Positions 45,555 through 55,273 of a DNA stretch of 64,000 nucleotides are shown here, piece by piece. A model generated the notes under the pieces. It was not told the DNA's origin. It saw only the letters and a program-made list of their open reading frames with translations, and did not search any database. This DNA is from Thalassospiraceae bacterium LMO-JJ14 (GTDB taxonomy: Bacteria; Pseudomonadota; Alphaproteobacteria; Rhodospirillales; Casp-alpha2), in the NCBI GenBank assembly GCA_021555105.2, contig CP134604.1:868001-932000 (forward strand), written 5' to 3'. The translations under genes and the position numbers were made by a program. Position 1 is the first letter of the stretch. Each line of letters begins with the position of its first letter.

Positions 45555-46306
45555 TCGCCTGGCTGCGTTCGCTGTTTTTCAATATTTTCTTTTTCGCCTG
45601 GCTGCTGGTTCTGCTGCTGTTCGCGTGGATCTTCCTGCCGTTCCCGCGCAAGGTGATGCAGCGCATGCTGCGGGTCTGGTCGTGGATCACGCTGTGGGGG
45701 ATCCGCGTTTTCGGCGGCATTCATTACCGCTTCGAGGGGCTTGAGAATATTCCCGAAGGACCGGTGATGATCGCATCGAAGCACCAGTCGATCTGGGACA
45801 CGTTCGTCATGTACGTGCTGCTCGACGATCCGCAATATGTCCTGAAACAGGAACTGATGAAAATTCCGCTGTGGGGCCGCTACGCGGCGAAAAGCGAACA
45901 CATCGCCATCGACCGCGACGCCGGGGCCAAGGCGCTGCGCGACATGGTCGAACAGTGCACCGACCGGCTGAACAAAGGCCGCCAGATCATCATCTTCCCC
46001 GAAGGCACGCGCACCGCGCCCGGCGTTACGCTGCGCTATCATCCCGGCGTCGCCGCGATCTATCAGAAGATGCCGGAAAATTCCTGCGTCGTGCCGGCGG
46101 CGCTGAACTCAGGCAGTTTCTGGGGGCGGCGCAAATATTACATCCGCCCCGGCACCATCACGCTGAAGTTTCTCGAGCCGATCCCGACCGGTTTGCCGCG
46201 CAAGGAATTCATGAACATTCTCGAAGAACGGATCGAGGGCGCGAGCACGGTTCTGTACGATGCCGCCGCCGCGCCCGCGGGAAAAAACCCGCCCACCACC
46301 CCGTGA
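45551..46306 (+). CDS. plsC: 1-acyl-sn-glycerol-3-phosphate acyltransferase
   Basis: 251 residues. An N-terminal membrane helix is followed by the acyltransferase motifs KHQSIWD (H-x4-D) and FPEGTRTAPG. It makes phosphatidic acid from lysophosphatidic acid. ATGA overlap with the DUF218 gene. This sits in the standard ftsE-ftsX-ydcF-plsC order and is more likely to be the housekeeping PlsC than the one at 10471. Confidence 0.9.
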   Translation: MIAWLRSLFFNIFFFAWLLVLLLFAWIFLPFPRKVMQRMLRVWSWITLWGIRVFGGIHYRFEGLENIPEGPVMIASKHQSIWDTFVMYVLLDDPQYVLKQELMKIPLWGRYAAKSEHIAIDRDAGAKALRDMVEQCTDRLNKGRQIIIFPEGTRTAPGVTLRYHPGVAAIYQKMPENSCVVPAALNSGSFWGRRKYYIRPGTITLKFLEPIPTGLPRKEFMNILEERIEGASTVLYDAAAAPAGKNPPTTP

Positions 46307-46483
46307 AACCCGGGGATAACCTGCTTATATCCTGATGTGAAACGGTTTTTCACGATTGCACCGGAGGATAAATCTGGTAAAATCGGTGGAAACATTTCAA
46401 GAACATTGACTTGATGCCGATGTAGGCTGTGCCTATGGTTTCAGGCCTTGGGGAGTGTGCCTTTCGCGGTGCCAAGCCCCGCC

Positions 46484-46519
46484 GAAATACGCCTGAATTC
46501 AGAAATACACCTGAATTCA
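46484..46519. repeat. Tandem 18-bp repeat upstream of nrdJ
   Basis: GAAATACGCCTGAATTCA and GAAATACACCTGAATTCA lie back to back (one mismatch), and a third partial CCTGAAACACGCC follows. It lies 45 to 80 bases before the reductase start; possible operator or simple duplication. Confidence 0.7.
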
Positions 46520-46564
46520 CCTGAAACACGCCAGAAGCACATCTGACCAGCCGGAAGAAACGCC

Positions 46565-48919
46565 ATGACCGAGATTGCCCCGATTTCCCAGCAGATCTGG
46601 GACATGAAGTACCGACTGAAAGATGCCGAGGGCAATCCCCGCGACAAAGCCGTCAGCGATTCCTGGCGGCGCGTGGCACACGCCTTGGCCGAGAACGAAG
46701 CCGACCCGGCGCACTGGGAAGATCGCTTCTTCCACGCCATGGAGGATTTCAAGTTCCTGCCCGCCGGGCGCATTCTGTCGGGCGCCGGTTCGGACCGCCG
46801 TGTGACGCTGTTCAACTGCTTCGTCATGGGCGACATCCCCGACGACATGGCCGGTATCTTCGAGCAATTGAAGGAAGCCGCGCTGACCATGCAGCAGGGC
46901 GGCGGCATCGGCTACGATTTCTCGACGCTTCGCCCCAAGGGTGCACCGGTCAAGGGTGTCGGCGCCGATGCATCGGGGCCGCTCAGCTTCATGGATGTGT
47001 GGGACGCCATGTGCCGCACCATCATGTCGGCGGGATCGCGGCGCGGCGCCATGATGGCGACGCTCAGATGCGACCACCCGGACATTGAGGATTTCGTCGA
47101 CGCCAAGCGCGAAGCCGGCCGGTTGCGCATGTTCAACCTGTCGGTGCTGGTCACCGACCCGTTCATGCAGGCGGTCAAGGATGACGCGGCGTGGGACCTG
47201 GTGTTCGACGGCACGGTTTACCGCACCGTTTCGGCGCGCGCGCTGTGGGACAAGATCATGCACGCGACATATGCCTATGCCGAACCGGGCGTGATCTTCA
47301 TCGACCGCATCAACAACCGCAACAACCTGCATTACTGCGAAACCATTCACGCCACCAACCCGTGCGGCGAACAGCCGCTGCCGCCCTATGGCGCGTGCCT
47401 TTTGGGCTCGGTCAATCTTGCGCGTCTGGTCAGCCGCCCGTTCGAGGCCGATGCCGATCTCGATGTGCACGCGCTCGACGATCTGACGCGGACCGCGGTG
47501 CGCATGATGGACAACGTCGTCGACGTGTCCGGCTTCCCGCTCGATGAACAGGCGCACGAGGCGAAGGCCAAGCGCCGCATCGGGCTCGGCATCACCGGCC
47601 TTGCCGACGCGCTGATCATGTGCGGCGCGCGCTATGGTTCGCGCGAAGCCGTGCAGCTGACGGAAAAATGGCTGAAGGCGATGCAGCGCGCGGCGTACCT
47701 GGCGTCCGTTGATCTGGCCCGTGAAAAGGGTGCGTTCCCGCTGTTCGACAAGGACAAGTACCTGGCCGGCGAAACCATTCGCGAGATGGACGAGGACGTG
47801 AAGGACGCCATCGCCGAACACGGCATCCGCAATGCTTTGCTGACGTCGGTCGCGCCGACCGGCACGATTTCGCTGTTCGCCGACAACATCTCGTCGGGCC
47901 TCGAGCCGGTATTCAGTTTCAAATACCGCCGTCATGTCCTGATGCCGGACGGCACGCGGCGCGAGGAGGAAGTGTCGGATTACGCGTTCCGTCTTTACCG
48001 CCGCCTCAAGGGACCGGACGCGGCGCTGACGAATGCCTTCGTCGATGCGCAGCAGCTCAGCCCCGAGGATCATCTGGTGATGCAGGCGGCGGTGCAGAAA
48101 TACATCGACAGCTCGATCTCCAAGACCATCAACGTCCCCGAAGACGTGTCTTTCGATGACTTCAAGGACATCTATGCGCAGGCCTATGAACTCGGCTGCA
48201 AGGGCTGCACCACGTACCGCCCGAACGACGTCACCGGCGCCGTGCTCGAGGTCGGCGAGAAGAAAAAGAAAGAAGCCAGCGAGCCCGAACTGCCGTTCGA
48301 CGCGCCGGCCAAGAAGACCCTGCCCAAGGACGAAGGGGATTCCGGTTCCGTCGTCTACATGACGCGGCCGCTCGACCGGCCGGGCGAACTGGCGGGCCAG
48401 ACCTACAAGGTGCGTTGGCCGGACAGCGATCACGCGCTGTATATCACGCTGAACGACGTCATCGACGATCAGGGCCGGGTGCGGCCGTTCGAGATTTTCA
48501 TCAACTCCAAGAACGTCGAGCACTTTGCCTGGACGGTGGCGCTGACGCGGATGATCTCGGCGGTGTTCCGGCGCGGCGGCGATGTGTCGTTCGTGGTCGA
48601 CGAACTGAAGGCGGTGTTCGATCCCAGGGGCGGTCAGTGGATGGGACGGCGCTATGTGCCCTCGCTGCTGGCGGCCATCGGCGACGTGATCGAGCGGCAT
48701 ATGATCAGCACCGGTTTCCTGAAAGCCGACGGCCGTCTCAACGACGATGCGGACAACGAAACGAACGTCGTCACCCTGGCCGCCACCGGCACCGGGGATG
48801 ACATGGGCGAGCGCGCGGCGGCCCCGTTCCGGAGCTGCCCGAAGTGCCAGCAGCCGAGCCTGATCCGCCAGGAAGGCTGCGACACCTGTACGTCGTGCGG
48901 TTATTCCAAGTGCGGCTGA
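46565..48919 (+). CDS. nrdJ: Adenosylcobalamin-dependent (class II) ribonucleoside-diphosphate reductase
   Basis: 784 residues. The reductase core has LPAGRILSGAGS, LFNCFVMGDIPDD, the radical-site NPCGEQPLPPYGACLLGS, and TSVAPTGTISLFADN. A B12-binding region and a C-terminal zinc-ribbon with paired Cys (RSCPKCQQPS...CDTCTSCGY) match the TIGR02504 class II type. It makes deoxyribonucleotides without oxygen dependence. It is separated from plsC by 258 bases with an 18-bp tandem repeat; no cobalamin riboswitch is recognisable there. Confidence 0.95.
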   Translation: MTEIAPISQQIWDMKYRLKDAEGNPRDKAVSDSWRRVAHALAENEADPAHWEDRFFHAMEDFKFLPAGRILSGAGSDRRVTLFNCFVMGDIPDDMAGIFEQLKEAALTMQQGGGIGYDFSTLRPKGAPVKGVGADASGPLSFMDVWDAMCRTIMSAGSRRGAMMATLRCDHPDIEDFVDAKREAGRLRMFNLSVLVTDPFMQAVKDDAAWDLVFDGTVYRTVSARALWDKIMHATYAYAEPGVIFIDRINNRNNLHYCETIHATNPCGEQPLPPYGACLLGSVNLARLVSRPFEADADLDVHALDDLTRTAVRMMDNVVDVSGFPLDEQAHEAKAKRRIGLGITGLADALIMCGARYGSREAVQLTEKWLKAMQRAAYLASVDLAREKGAFPLFDKDKYLAGETIREMDEDVKDAIAEHGIRNALLTSVAPTGTISLFADNISSGLEPVFSFKYRRHVLMPDGTRREEEVSDYAFRLYRRLKGPDAALTNAFVDAQQLSPEDHLVMQAAVQKYIDSSISKTINVPEDVSFDDFKDIYAQAYELGCKGCTTYRPNDVTGAVLEVGEKKKKEASEPELPFDAPAKKTLPKDEGDSGSVVYMTRPLDRPGELAGQTYKVRWPDSDHALYITLNDVIDDQGRVRPFEIFINSKNVEHFAWTVALTRMISAVFRRGGDVSFVVDELKAVFDPRGGQWMGRRYVPSLLAAIGDVIERHMISTGFLKADGRLNDDADNETNVVTLAATGTGDDMGERAAAPFRSCPKCQQPSLIRQEGCDTCTSCGYSKCG

Positions 48920-48924
48920 GTTAA

Positions 48925-49353
48925 GTGGACCCCCGTATCTCGCTGGTGACGCTCGGCGTCAATGACATGGCGAGAAGCCGCGCCTTTTACGAAAAGCTCG
49001 GCTGGAAAGCGGGCGCGCCATCCAACGACGACGTCACGTTCTTTCAGGCCGGCGGCATGATCCTGGGTCTTTACGGCCGCGCCGCGCTGGCCGCCGACGC
49101 AAAAGTCGATGACAGCAAGCCGGGGTTCTCGGGTGTTGCGCTGGCCTATAACGGCCGCGACAAGGCGGAAGTCGATGCGGTGCTGGCCGACGCCGTCGCC
49201 GCCGGCGGGGCACTCATAAAGGCGGCGGAAGACGTTTTCTGGGGCGGCTATTCCGGCTACTTCGCGGACCCCGACGGGCACCTCTGGGAGGTCGCCTTCA
49301 ACCCGTTCTTCCCGATCGCCGACGACGGGTCGATATCTCTCGGGGATTCATAA
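48925..49353 (+). CDS. VOC-family protein
   Basis: 142 residues from GTG 48925, five bases after the reductase stop. Opens PRISLVTLGVNDMARSRAFYE, with a C-terminal SGYFADPDGHLWEVAFNPF, the common glyoxalase-like VOC pattern. Substrate unknown. It may be co-transcribed with nrdJ by position only. Confidence 0.87.
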   Translation: MDPRISLVTLGVNDMARSRAFYEKLGWKAGAPSNDDVTFFQAGGMILGLYGRAALAADAKVDDSKPGFSGVALAYNGRDKAEVDAVLADAVAAGGALIKAAEDVFWGGYSGYFADPDGHLWEVAFNPFFPIADDGSISLGDS

Positions 49354-49358
49354 TATAC

Positions 49359-49446
49359 CGTCGTCCTGAACTTGATTCAGGACCCATGCCTTCAAGTCGG
49401 ATAGGCGCGGTGTTTTCATGGATCCTGAATCAAGTTCAGGATGACG
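49359..49446. repeat. 30-base inverted repeat with a 28-base loop
   Basis: Left arm 49359-49388 (CGTCGTCCTGAACTTGATTC then AGGACCCATG) is matched by right arm 49417-49446 in reverse, with two mismatches. Within each arm TCCTGAA...TTCAGGA is itself a hairpin. It lies between convergent VOC and ChaC genes. Confidence 0.85.
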
Positions 49447-49473
49447 TTCAAATGAGCTGACCGATGCTCGACT

Positions 49474-50028
49474 TTAACGGCGAAGTTTCTTCGCCAGCCG
49501 CTCCAGCCGACGGTCGCGAATGCCGCATTCGGCCAGGTGATCGGCGGTGTTCAGCACGTATTCGCTGCACGGCCCCGACGTGCCGTGTCCGGCCTTAACG
49601 AGACGCAGGACTTCATCCTCATCCAGCTTGCCGGTATATTGCTGGTTGCATTCGTTGGCGACGAAGGCGAGCGCGGTGACGGTTTCCGGCGTGCCGTCGG
49701 CGAGGCGCAGCCGGAGCCAGCGTGGACAGTAAACCGCGGTCACCATTTCGCGCTCATACAGTTGCGCATAGACGGTTTCGGCATGCTGTGCGTCGATCCG
49801 GTAGGCCCGCCCGGCAACGGCGCCGCCCCGGTCCAGTCCGAAGACCAGGCCGGGATTTTCCTCGCTGCCGCGATACACCCACGAATAAACGCAGAGCGCG
49901 CGGTGATAGCCGTACAGCATGGCGCGGCGGTTCTGCGCATAGGGGAAATCCGCATGCCACATCAGCGAGCCATAGGCAAAGACCCAGAAAGCATCGCGCG
50001 GCGGCGTGAAGCGGGGGTCCGTCATCAT
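49474..50028 (-). CDS. ChaC-type gamma-glutamylcyclotransferase
   Basis: 184 residues. The VFAYGSLMW strand and the later NPGLVFGLDRGG and RWLRLRLADG are typical of ChaC. It degrades glutathione or gamma-glutamyl peptides to 5-oxoproline in the cytoplasm. It starts two bases past the EamA stop and is likely translated with it. Confidence 0.92.
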   Translation of the reverse strand: MMTDPRFTPPRDAFWVFAYGSLMWHADFPYAQNRRAMLYGYHRALCVYSWVYRGSEENPGLVFGLDRGGAVAGRAYRIDAQHAETVYAQLYEREMVTAVYCPRWLRLRLADGTPETVTALAFVANECNQQYTGKLDEDEVLRLVKAGHGTSGPCSEYVLNTADHLAECGIRDRRLERLAKKLRR

Positions 50029-50030
50029 CG

Positions 50031-50909
50031 TCAGCCCCGCGTCACCAGGGCGACGCCGATCACGGCAACGGCCATCCCGGCCAGCGCCGCCGGGTTGAGG
50101 ATTTCATCGAACAGGAAATAACCTTCGATGGCGACGACGGGCGGCACCAGATAGAACAGGCTCGCCACCTTCGACGCCGCGCCCTCGCGGATCAGCATAT
50201 ACAACAGCGTGACGGCGCCGAACGAGAGCACGATGACCAGCCATGCCATGGCAAAGATGGATTCCGCGTTCCAGTCGACGACCATGGTCTCGCCCATAAA
50301 GGCGAAAATCCACATCACGGCGGCGGCGGCGGCAAACTGGATCGCCGAGCCGACGCGCAGATCGATGGCGCCGGCAAAGCGTTTTTGATACAGCGTCGCC
50401 ACGGTGATCGCGATCAGGCTGGCGACGCACGCCGTCAATCCGTATGCGCCGCCGGTATCCCCGGCCTGACGCCATACCACCAGCGAGATTCCGGCAAAGC
50501 CCAGGACCAGGCCGATCCAGGCGCGTCCGCTCAACCGTTCGCTCAGGAACACACCGGCGAGGATCGCCGTCAGCACCGGTTGTACGCCGACGATCAGCGC
50601 CGAAATGCCTGCCGACGTGCCGTGATCGACGGCGAAGAACACACCGCCCAGATAGATGCCGTGGATCAGGATGCCGACGATCGCCGCGTGCATCCAGATA
50701 CGGGGGCTTTTCGGCCACGGCACACGCATCGCCAGCAGAAGCACGAAGAATACGACGGACGCCAGGGTGAAGCGGATTCCCAGAAACGTAAACGGTTCGG
50801 CATGCGGCATGCCCAGTTTGGCGCCGATAAAGCCGGTCGACCACAGCAGGACGAAAATAATCGGGGCGGCAAGGCTCAGCGTACGGCGCAGGGTCGGCGA
50901 AGAGGACAT
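50031..50909 (-). CDS. EamA/DMT-family transporter
   Basis: 292 residues with ten membrane helices in two EamA repeats. IIFVLLWSTGFIGAKLGMPHAEP and FAAAAAVMWIFAFMGETMV are the repeat starts. It exports a small metabolite, often an amino acid or nucleoside; the substrate cannot be named. Directly precedes chaC on the same strand. Confidence 0.92.
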   Translation of the reverse strand: MSSSPTLRRTLSLAAPIIFVLLWSTGFIGAKLGMPHAEPFTFLGIRFTLASVVFFVLLLAMRVPWPKSPRIWMHAAIVGILIHGIYLGGVFFAVDHGTSAGISALIVGVQPVLTAILAGVFLSERLSGRAWIGLVLGFAGISLVVWRQAGDTGGAYGLTACVASLIAITVATLYQKRFAGAIDLRVGSAIQFAAAAAVMWIFAFMGETMVVDWNAESIFAMAWLVIVLSFGAVTLLYMLIREGAASKVASLFYLVPPVVAIEGYFLFDEILNPAALAGMAVAVIGVALVTRG

Positions 50910-51004
50910 GGTTTAACGTTCTGCTGCATTCGTTCCGGATGATTTCGTCGTGCTGGCAAGCTATGCCCTTCCCGAAGCGGGGGCAACGCCCTAGATTACC
51001 GGGG

Positions 51005-52069
51005 ATGTCCGATCCGAATTTACCCGGCACCGACGAACCTGTGCTTGAAGCGTCTTTCAGCCGCCGCCGCTGGGCGCGCACGGTTTTCGCCGTGCTGGCG
51101 ATCGCCGCCGGGGCCTATTCGTTATGGTGGTCGTGGCTGGCGTCGGAAGTGCGCGCCGAACTCGATGGATGGGTCGATGCCATGCATGCCGGCGGGCGCG
51201 TGGCCGTGTACGGCGCGCTGACGGTCAGCGGGTATCCGGGGCCGCTGCGGATCGGCATTGTCCGCCTCGACGCCGCCGACCCGGAGGGCGGCTGGCGCAT
51301 CCGCGTGCCCGAACTGCGGGCCGAATTGCGGCCCTGGAATTTCGACTCGCTTGCCGGATCGGTTACAGGCCCGCTTGTTGTGACGCTGGACAAGGGCGCC
51401 ATGCCGGGCCGCTATATTCTGGATGCGGCGCACAATGCCTTCACGCTGGGGCGCGACCGGGGCGGGCGCGTGGATATGGATCTGGCCGGTGTCAGCGCCG
51501 CCCGGCCATTGAGCGGCGATACGCTGCGCGTGAAATCCCTGTCCGTGGCCCTGCGGCGGGGTGCGTTGCCGGTCTACGGGCAACTGCGGATCGATGCCCG
51601 CGACGCCAGCCTGCCGGAAAGCATGCACTCGGCGTTCGGCGGCAATGTCGCGGTCTTCAGGTTGACCGCCGAAGCGACCGGCGCGGCACCGCCGCAAGGG
51701 ATCAACGCGGAAAGTCTGCGGGTCTGGGTCGATGACGGTGGGGCTGTGGATATCCGCACTCTTGAGATCGCGCACGGCGTCCTCGCCATGAAGGGCGAGG
51801 GAACACTGGCGCTGGATCGCGACTTGCAGCCGATCGGCGCGTTCACGGCGGGGATTTCAGGCTTCAACGAAGCCGTCGATGCGCTGGTCGCCGCCGGCGC
51901 GGCGAGACCCGAGGACGGGACTCTGGCCAAGGTCGTGCTGGGTGTGCTGGCGAAATCGCCGCCGGGCGGCGGTGCGAAAGTCGTGTCATTGCCGCTGAGC
52001 CTGCAGGACCGGAAGCTGTCCGTGGGCCCTGTGCCGCTGATCCGGCTTAAAACGATCGACTGGCAATAA
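51005..52069 (+). CDS. DUF2125-domain membrane-anchored protein
   Basis: 354 residues. One N-terminal membrane helix (about 22-42) is followed by an extracytoplasmic beta-rich domain of the DUF2125 family, an alphaproteobacterial set (about 330-350 residues) of unknown function. The ATG at 51005 (MSDPNLPG) is used; the frame opens upstream but is not conserved. Divergent from the EamA gene and convergent with the HD-GYP gene. Confidence 0.88.
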   Translation: MSDPNLPGTDEPVLEASFSRRRWARTVFAVLAIAAGAYSLWWSWLASEVRAELDGWVDAMHAGGRVAVYGALTVSGYPGPLRIGIVRLDAADPEGGWRIRVPELRAELRPWNFDSLAGSVTGPLVVTLDKGAMPGRYILDAAHNAFTLGRDRGGRVDMDLAGVSAARPLSGDTLRVKSLSVALRRGALPVYGQLRIDARDASLPESMHSAFGGNVAVFRLTAEATGAAPPQGINAESLRVWVDDGGAVDIRTLEIAHGVLAMKGEGTLALDRDLQPIGAFTAGISGFNEAVDALVAAGAARPEDGTLAKVVLGVLAKSPPGGGAKVVSLPLSLQDRKLSVGPVPLIRLKTIDWQ

Positions 52070-52078
52070 CGCCACGTC

Positions 52079-53254
52079 TCAGAATTTTATCAGATTATCC
52101 TCGATCAGTTCGAGACAGGCATCGACGACCTGTGCGGCGTATTTTTTCCCCCGTCCGGCGATAAGCTCGGCCTTCGCGGTTTCGATGCCGAGACTGGCCC
52201 GGAACGGCCGGTGCGACGTCATCGCTTCAAGGGTGTCGGCGACGGCAATGATCTGGGCTTCTTCGTGGATTTGACCGTTCTTCAATCCCCGGGGATAGCC
52301 GCTGCCGTCCTGCCGCTCGTGATGTTGCAGGATGATTTCCTGGATCGGCCAGCCGAAATCGACATCGCTCAGCAATTTTGCGCCGTATTCCGGATGGCAT
52401 TTAATCAGATTGAACTCAGGCTCGGAGAGCGCCGCCGGCTTGACGAGAATATCCGTCGGGATCTGGATGTTGCCGAAGTCATGTAATGACGCGGCAAGGC
52501 GGAGTCCTTCCAGCCGATGCGCATCGTAGCCGAGCTTTTCACCTATTATGACGGTGATCTCGGCTACTTTCTTTTCATGACCCGATGTCAGCGGGTCCCG
52601 CGATTCCAGCGCTGATGACAGGACATCGACCACTTTTTCCAGGGCCTCCGCCTTGTCGGTACGCAGTTTCAGCAGTTCATCCTTGGTGACGATCTGTTCC
52701 TCGATGGCCAGAAAGACCATGCCGAGGATGGCGGTCGCCGGAATGAAGACAACGATCAATGGAATGGCGATACTGCGCAGAACATGCGCGACGACGGCTT
52801 CGGGCAGAAACAGGAACAGAAAAATTTCGGATATATGAACGACTGTTCCAAGGGCCAGCAGGGACAAGATATTCGCCTTGATCCGCTTGCTTTGGAGCAG
52901 ATGACGAAAGACCAGGCCACAGGCGACGGCCATGGCGATCACCGATACCCCGACAACCGCGCCGCCGCCGCCCAGCCACGCCCTGTAGGAGCCGGCGAGC
53001 AGTCCCGCGATCACGGCGGTGACGGGGCCGCCGAAAACCCCGGCCAGAGGCAGGATAATGGTTCGGGCATCGAATATCACACCGGGTTCTATGGTAACGG
53101 GATACGCCATGCCCAGGATGGCAATGCTGCCGAAAAGGCTTCCCGAAAGGACTGCGGAAAAGGTCGAGGCCGTTGGCCACAGGCGAAGGATAAAGCCGTA
53201 AATAAGCGCCAATGAAAGAATTAAGCCGGCGGAATGTATGAGATCGAGAAACAT
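52079..53254 (-). CDS. HD-GYP phosphodiesterase with LytS-type membrane sensor
   Basis: 391 residues. Residues 1-170 hold about five or six helices of the 5TM-5TMR_LYT type. Residues 210-390 are an HD-GYP domain: LAASLHDFGNIQIP supplies the HD pair and HHERQDGSGYPRG the GYP motif. It likely degrades cyclic di-GMP in response to a membrane signal. The ATG at 53254 has GGAGGA upstream; an earlier ATG at 53308 would add a basic, unconserved tail. Confidence 0.92.
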   Translation of the reverse strand: MFLDLIHSAGLILSLALIYGFILRLWPTASTFSAVLSGSLFGSIAILGMAYPVTIEPGVIFDARTIILPLAGVFGGPVTAVIAGLLAGSYRAWLGGGGAVVGVSVIAMAVACGLVFRHLLQSKRIKANILSLLALGTVVHISEIFLFLFLPEAVVAHVLRSIAIPLIVVFIPATAILGMVFLAIEEQIVTKDELLKLRTDKAEALEKVVDVLSSALESRDPLTSGHEKKVAEITVIIGEKLGYDAHRLEGLRLAASLHDFGNIQIPTDILVKPAALSEPEFNLIKCHPEYGAKLLSDVDFGWPIQEIILQHHERQDGSGYPRGLKNGQIHEEAQIIAVADTLEAMTSHRPFRASLGIETAKAELIAGRGKKYAAQVVDACLELIEDNLIKF

Positions 53255-53393
53255 GGCGATCCTCCACCTGAACCTACGCCGATAGTTGACTGGCGCTCCA
53301 TAATACAAACAGGGATATCATGATTGCGAAAGATTACAGTATAACTTTTAAGTGAAGCGTTACTCTTAATCTTACGACAGAGAGGGGCTTTAC

Positions 53394-54356
53394 TTATTTC
53401 CAGCCCGACAACAGCGCGTTCCGCGCCGCGTCGTAGTCGGCCTTTAACTGCCGGACAATCTCGCTGACGCCGGCGACGGCGGTGATCTGCCCGACCCCTT
53501 GCCCGGCGCTGCAGATATCCTTCCAGGCGTTCGGGCGCTCCTTGCCGACCTTGAAATCCTTGTTCCTGGGCTTGGCGTTAGCCGCTTCTTCAAGGTCGAC
53601 ACCGGCCGCCTTGATCGACGGGATCAGGTAATTGCCGTAGGTCGCTGAAAAATAGGGGGTGTAGAGAATGTCGTCGGCGCTGCAGTCGACGATCATCTGC
53701 TTGTGCGCATCCGATGCCATGCTTTCGGTGGATGACAGGAATGCCGTGCCGATATAGGCGAAATCGGCGCCGAGGGCTTCCGCGGCAAGGATCGCCGGAC
53801 CTGAGGCGATGGCCCCGGCAAGGATGATCGCGCCGTCATAAATTTTTCTGACCTCGCCGATCAGCGCGAATGGGTTGAGCCGCCCGCCGTGTCCGCCGGC
53901 CCCGGCAGAGACGAGGATCAGGCCGTCGACCCCGGCGGCGGCGGCCTTCTGCGCATGACGCCGCGTGATCACGTCATGGAACACCAGCCCGCCATAGGCG
54001 TGCACGGCATCGACGACCTTGTCCGGCGCCGACAGCGAGGTGATCACCAACGGCACGCGGTGACGGATAACGGTCGCCAGGTCTTCGTCGAGCCGTGTGT
54101 TGGAGGCATGCACGACAAGATTTACCGCATACGGTGCCGCAACCTTGCCGGTCTCATTCTCAAAAGCCGACAGGCGGGACTTTATGTCGCCGAGCCAGAC
54201 GTCCAGTTCTTCGGCGGGGCGCGCGTTCAACGCCGGGAACGCGCCGATCACCCCGTTGCAGCATTGTGCGACGACGAGATCGACACCGGATTTGAGGAAC
54301 ATCGGCGCGCCGATGACCGGCAGCGCCAAATGCCGCTTGAGTTCATCGACCGTCAT
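53394..54356 (-). CDS. Nitronate monooxygenase (NMO/2-nitropropane dioxygenase family)
   Basis: 320 residues of FMN-binding TIM barrel. It opens LALPVIGAPMFLKSG, and LVSAGAGGHGG and ALGADFAYIGTAFLSSTES are the FMN-site strands. It oxidises propionate-3-nitronate-like nitronates. Starts inside the tyrC stop (ATGA) although unrelated in pathway; it is the last gene of the operon. Confidence 0.92.
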   Translation of the reverse strand: MTVDELKRHLALPVIGAPMFLKSGVDLVVAQCCNGVIGAFPALNARPAEELDVWLGDIKSRLSAFENETGKVAAPYAVNLVVHASNTRLDEDLATVIRHRVPLVITSLSAPDKVVDAVHAYGGLVFHDVITRRHAQKAAAAGVDGLILVSAGAGGHGGRLNPFALIGEVRKIYDGAIILAGAIASGPAILAAEALGADFAYIGTAFLSSTESMASDAHKQMIVDCSADDILYTPYFSATYGNYLIPSIKAAGVDLEEAANAKPRNKDFKVGKERPNAWKDICSAGQGVGQITAVAGVSEIVRQLKADYDAARNALLSGWK

Positions 54357-55273
54357 TTTTTAGGGGCCGGGGCCGGCGTCGGGATGTCGTCCTGATGCGC
54401 GTCGACGACGCCGCGGCGGATGGCGCGGGTGCGGGTGAAGTGATCGAACAGCTTGTCGCCGTCGCCCTTGCGGATGGCGCGCTTCAGTTCCGTCAGGTCC
54501 TCGTCGAAGCGGCCCAGCACTTCCAGAACCGCGTCCTTGTTGGTCAGAAACACGTCGCGCCACATGGTCGGGTCGGACGCCGCGATACGCGTGAAATCGC
54601 GAAACCCCGAGGCCGAGAACTTGATCACTTCCTGCTTCAGGTCGTCGCCCAGATCGGTCGCCGTGCCGACGATGGTATAGGCGATCAGGTGCGGCAGGTG
54701 CGACGTGATGGCCAGGACCTGATCGTGATGGTGCGCATCCATTACTTCGACCATGGCGCCGGCGCGCGTCCACAGTTCGGTGACTTTCCGCACGGCATCG
54801 GCGTCGGTGCCTTCGGCTGGGGTGAGCACCGTCCAGCGGTTCTTGAACAGCTCGGCGAACCCGGCATCGGGGCCGGAATGCTCGGTCCCGGCGACGGGGT
54901 GACCCGGCACCAGGTGCACATGATCCGGCAATGCCGGGGCCAGCGTCGAAAACACCGGCGCTTTGACCGAGCCGACGTCGCTGACGATGGCGCCCTGCTT
55001 CAGGAACGGTGCGATCTGCGCGCCGACGGTGGCGTAACTGCCCATCGGCGTGCAGACGATGACCAGATCGGCGTCGCGGACGGCCTCGCCGGCATCCAGC
55101 GTGCCGCGGTCGCAAAGGCCCAGCTCGACGGCGCGTTTCAAGGTTTCTTCACGGCGCGTGGCAACAATGATTTCGCCGGCCAGATTCTCGGCGCGCATGA
55201 CACGGGCCAGCGACGAGCCGATCAGGCCGATACCGATCAGGGTAACTTTATCGAACAGCGGTGCTTCGCTCAT
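54353..55273 (-). CDS. tyrC: Prephenate/arogenate dehydrogenase
   Basis: 306 residues. The Rossmann loop VTLIGIGLIGSSLARVM is followed by VGSVKAPV, the substrate-site HLVPGHPVAGTEHSG and SGFRDFTRIAASDP. It makes the tyrosine precursor. Third gene of the chorismate mutase-hisC-tyrC-NMO run; every join is a four-base ATGA overlap. Confidence 0.95.
   Translation of the reverse strand: MSEAPLFDKVTLIGIGLIGSSLARVMRAENLAGEIIVATRREETLKRAVELGLCDRGTLDAGEAVRDADLVIVCTPMGSYATVGAQIAPFLKQGAIVSDVGSVKAPVFSTLAPALPDHVHLVPGHPVAGTEHSGPDAGFAELFKNRWTVLTPAEGTDADAVRKVTELWTRAGAMVEVMDAHHHDQVLAITSHLPHLIAYTIVGTATDLGDDLKQEVIKFSASGFRDFTRIAASDPTMWRDVFLTNKDAVLEVLGRFDEDLTELKRAIRKGDGDKLFDHFTRTRAIRRGVVDAHQDDIPTPAPAPKK

Noticed and set aside
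46307-46564. Cobalamin riboswitch upstream of nrdJ
   Set aside because: I looked for the B12 box and conserved arms and saw none; only an 18-bp repeat is present.
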